Notes under the pieces: generated by a model
Databases searched by the model: none
Seen by the model: the letters and a program-made list of their open reading frames with translations, nothing else
Told to the model about the DNA's origin: nothing
Part shown: positions 13,723 to 14,717 of the stretch, in pieces
How the letters are laid out: the number at the start of each line of letters is the position of its first letter
Position numbering within the stretch: position 1 is the stretch's first letter
Origin: DRWZ01 sp964601505
GTDB lineage: Bacteria; Calescibacteriota; Calescibacteriia; Calescibacteriales; Calescibacteriaceae
Assembly (NCBI GenBank): GCA_964601505.1
Contig: CAZRNR010000053.1
Coordinates: 1-14,717 of the forward strand
Length of the DNA stretch: 14,717 nt
Direction: 5' to 3'
Position numbers and translations under genes: made by a program

Positions 13723-14484
13723 TTGCCATCGCTACAAAGTATATTTTCCGAGCTCGAGAAACTTGAAGAAAGGAAGATATTATCAAAGAATAAGATACAG
13801 ATGCTTAAAAATAAGCTAAAGGAAGTCCAAGTTGATAGGGAGAAACTGCAAAAAAGAATTCAGCAGAAGAGAAATGAAAAAAAAGAAAAAGATCTTCAGG
13901 TGAGAGATAAAGAGTTACGAGTAAAGGAGGAAGAAGAAAAAATAAGAAAATGGGAAGCGCAACTCAGAGAGACGTCCAAATTTAGGGAACAGAAAACTTT
14001 GATGGACGAAATAGCTGAAGCAAAGAGAGAAAAGAATGCCATAGAGGATGAACTTCTTGAACTTATATTTCAAAGAGATGAAATAGAAAATGAACTCAAA
14101 AAGTTAGAACAAGAATCTGAAAAGAAATTTGGAGAATATCAAGAAATAGAAAAAGAGATAGAAGAAGAGATAAAAAAAACAGAATCAGAGTACGATGAGA
14201 TAATTAACAGAATTCAGGAAATATTGAAAGATTTTCAATCAAATTTTCCAGAGATTTTCGGTTATTATCAAGAGATATCAGTTGATAAGAAGGTAAGAAA
14301 GACTATAGCGAAGGTTGAGAAATCAGCTTGCACATCTTGTTATTTGGTCTTGCCTCCAGAAATTGAAGCGAGACTATATACTAACTCTTCTTACGAAATA
14401 TGTCCGAATTGTGGAGCTATACTGTATGTTGAATCGGAAGAAGAGAACCAGTTAGAGGATAAACAAATTCAAGAACGGAAATAG
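13723..14484 (+). CDS. Coiled-coil protein with C-terminal C4 zinc ribbon (CT398/zf-RING_7 type)
   Basis: The 253-residue cytoplasmic protein is almost entirely alpha-helical coiled coil (about 1-195), extremely rich in K, E, R and Q. A zinc ribbon follows, with C203-x2-C206 (ACTSCYL) and C227-x2-C230 (ICPNCG). This is the architecture of the widespread C4-type zinc-ribbon family typified by Chlamydia CT398, whose members have been linked to sigma-54 and to flagellar or secretion components. A general RNA- or nucleic-acid-binding role is also proposed for the family. The start is a TTG, 10 bases after the mature tRNA end; the next in-frame ATG (13801) would remove 26 residues of the first helix. 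There is no ribosome binding site. It is probably cotranscribed with the tRNA and processed from it. Confidence 0.82.
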   Translation: MPSLQSIFSELEKLEERKILSKNKIQMLKNKLKEVQVDREKLQKRIQQKRNEKKEKDLQVRDKELRVKEEEEKIRKWEAQLRETSKFREQKTLMDEIAEAKREKNAIEDELLELIFQRDEIENELKKLEQESEKKFGEYQEIEKEIEEEIKKTESEYDEIINRIQEILKDFQSNFPEIFGYYQEISVDKKVRKTIAKVEKSACTSCYLVLPPEIEARLYTNSSYEICPNCGAILYVESEEENQLEDKQIQERK

Positions 14485-14504
14485 TTTTTATCTTTCGATT
14501 CCCT

Positions 14505-14582
14505 TCATAAAATCCTAATATGTTCCTCTAATTTTTTCGCATCTGAGATATCTTTCATTACAATTATTTGAAAATTTCGGCA
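14505..14582 (-). pseudogene. Remnant of a PAS-domain sensory gene
   Basis: On the minus strand the frame ending at the TGA at 14507-14505 reads NFQIIV followed by MKDISDAKKLEEHIRIL. This closely resembles the last strand and exit helix of PAS sensor domains (consensus like VxRDITERKKLEE). Just upstream the same frame is closed by a TGA (14585-14583). The neighbouring frames up to the window edge show other short coding-like stretches broken by stops. I read this as a decayed sensor gene, but the fragment is short and its start lies outside the window. Confidence 0.35.
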
Positions 14583-14717
14583 TCAAGCTAGTTTTAGAAA
14601 GGTAAGCCTGAAGAAATTTTTTGACTTTCTGACTAACTTTCGGAAACTCTAATACTTTTTTGCTTACCGATTAGTAGTTCATGGGAAAGTTTTGTATTTT
14701 CCCCTTTTAATTTATTT

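Overview
The window is AT-rich (about one third G+C by eye) and looks like a chromosomal piece of a diderm bacterium. The evidence is an RND-type periplasmic adaptor with a lipoprotein-like signal, a haem-type bacterioferritin, a sigma-54 activator, a PRPP-dependent short-form HisG and a two-subunit-type glycine decarboxylase (GcvPA). I cannot place it in a phylum. Thirteen protein genes and three tRNA genes are well supported. None of the thirteen has a convincing Shine-Dalgarno sequence; the bases before the start codons are A/T-rich, and several genes have a -10-like hexamer almost touching the start. This suggests widespread leaderless or near-leaderless initiation. No CRISPR array, insertion sequence or phage gene is visible.

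Layout: 1-336 is non-coding with one sigma-70-like promoter; 337-1647 (+) is ugd; 1648-2143 holds no credible gene. On the minus strand, reading right to left, gcvPA and trpF (5298 to 3370) form an operon, followed by a promoter, tRNA-Thr(CGT) and an orphan RND adaptor (3344 to 2144). On the plus strand come an SDR oxidoreductase (5353-6141), a 430-base spacer with an interrupted reading frame, then long-chain acyl-CoA synthetase and a methyltransferase (6581-9060). On the minus strand lie a PAS-AAA+-Fis sigma-54 activator (11095-9839), tRNA-Glu(CTC) and bfr (9611-9061). On the plus strand follow a stand-alone CZB zinc-binding protein, the overlapping pair hisG and a HisB-N/GmhB-like phosphatase, then tRNA(CAT) directly followed by a coiled-coil zinc-ribbon protein. 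The right edge carries what looks like a decayed PAS-domain gene.

The most unusual pattern is that each of the three tRNA genes is followed on the same strand, after only 8, 10 or 12 bases, by the start codon of a protein gene. None of the tRNAs encodes its CCA tail. tRNA 3'-end processing would therefore release an mRNA with an 8-12-base leader and no ribosome binding site, much like the tRNA-punctuation arrangement of mitochondrial genomes. This fits the general lack of Shine-Dalgarno sites here. Other points of interest are amino-acid biosynthesis genes scattered singly (trpF with gcvPA, hisG with a phosphatase), an adaptor with no pump beside it, and a stand-alone CZB sensor gene divergent from a sigma-54 activator gene.
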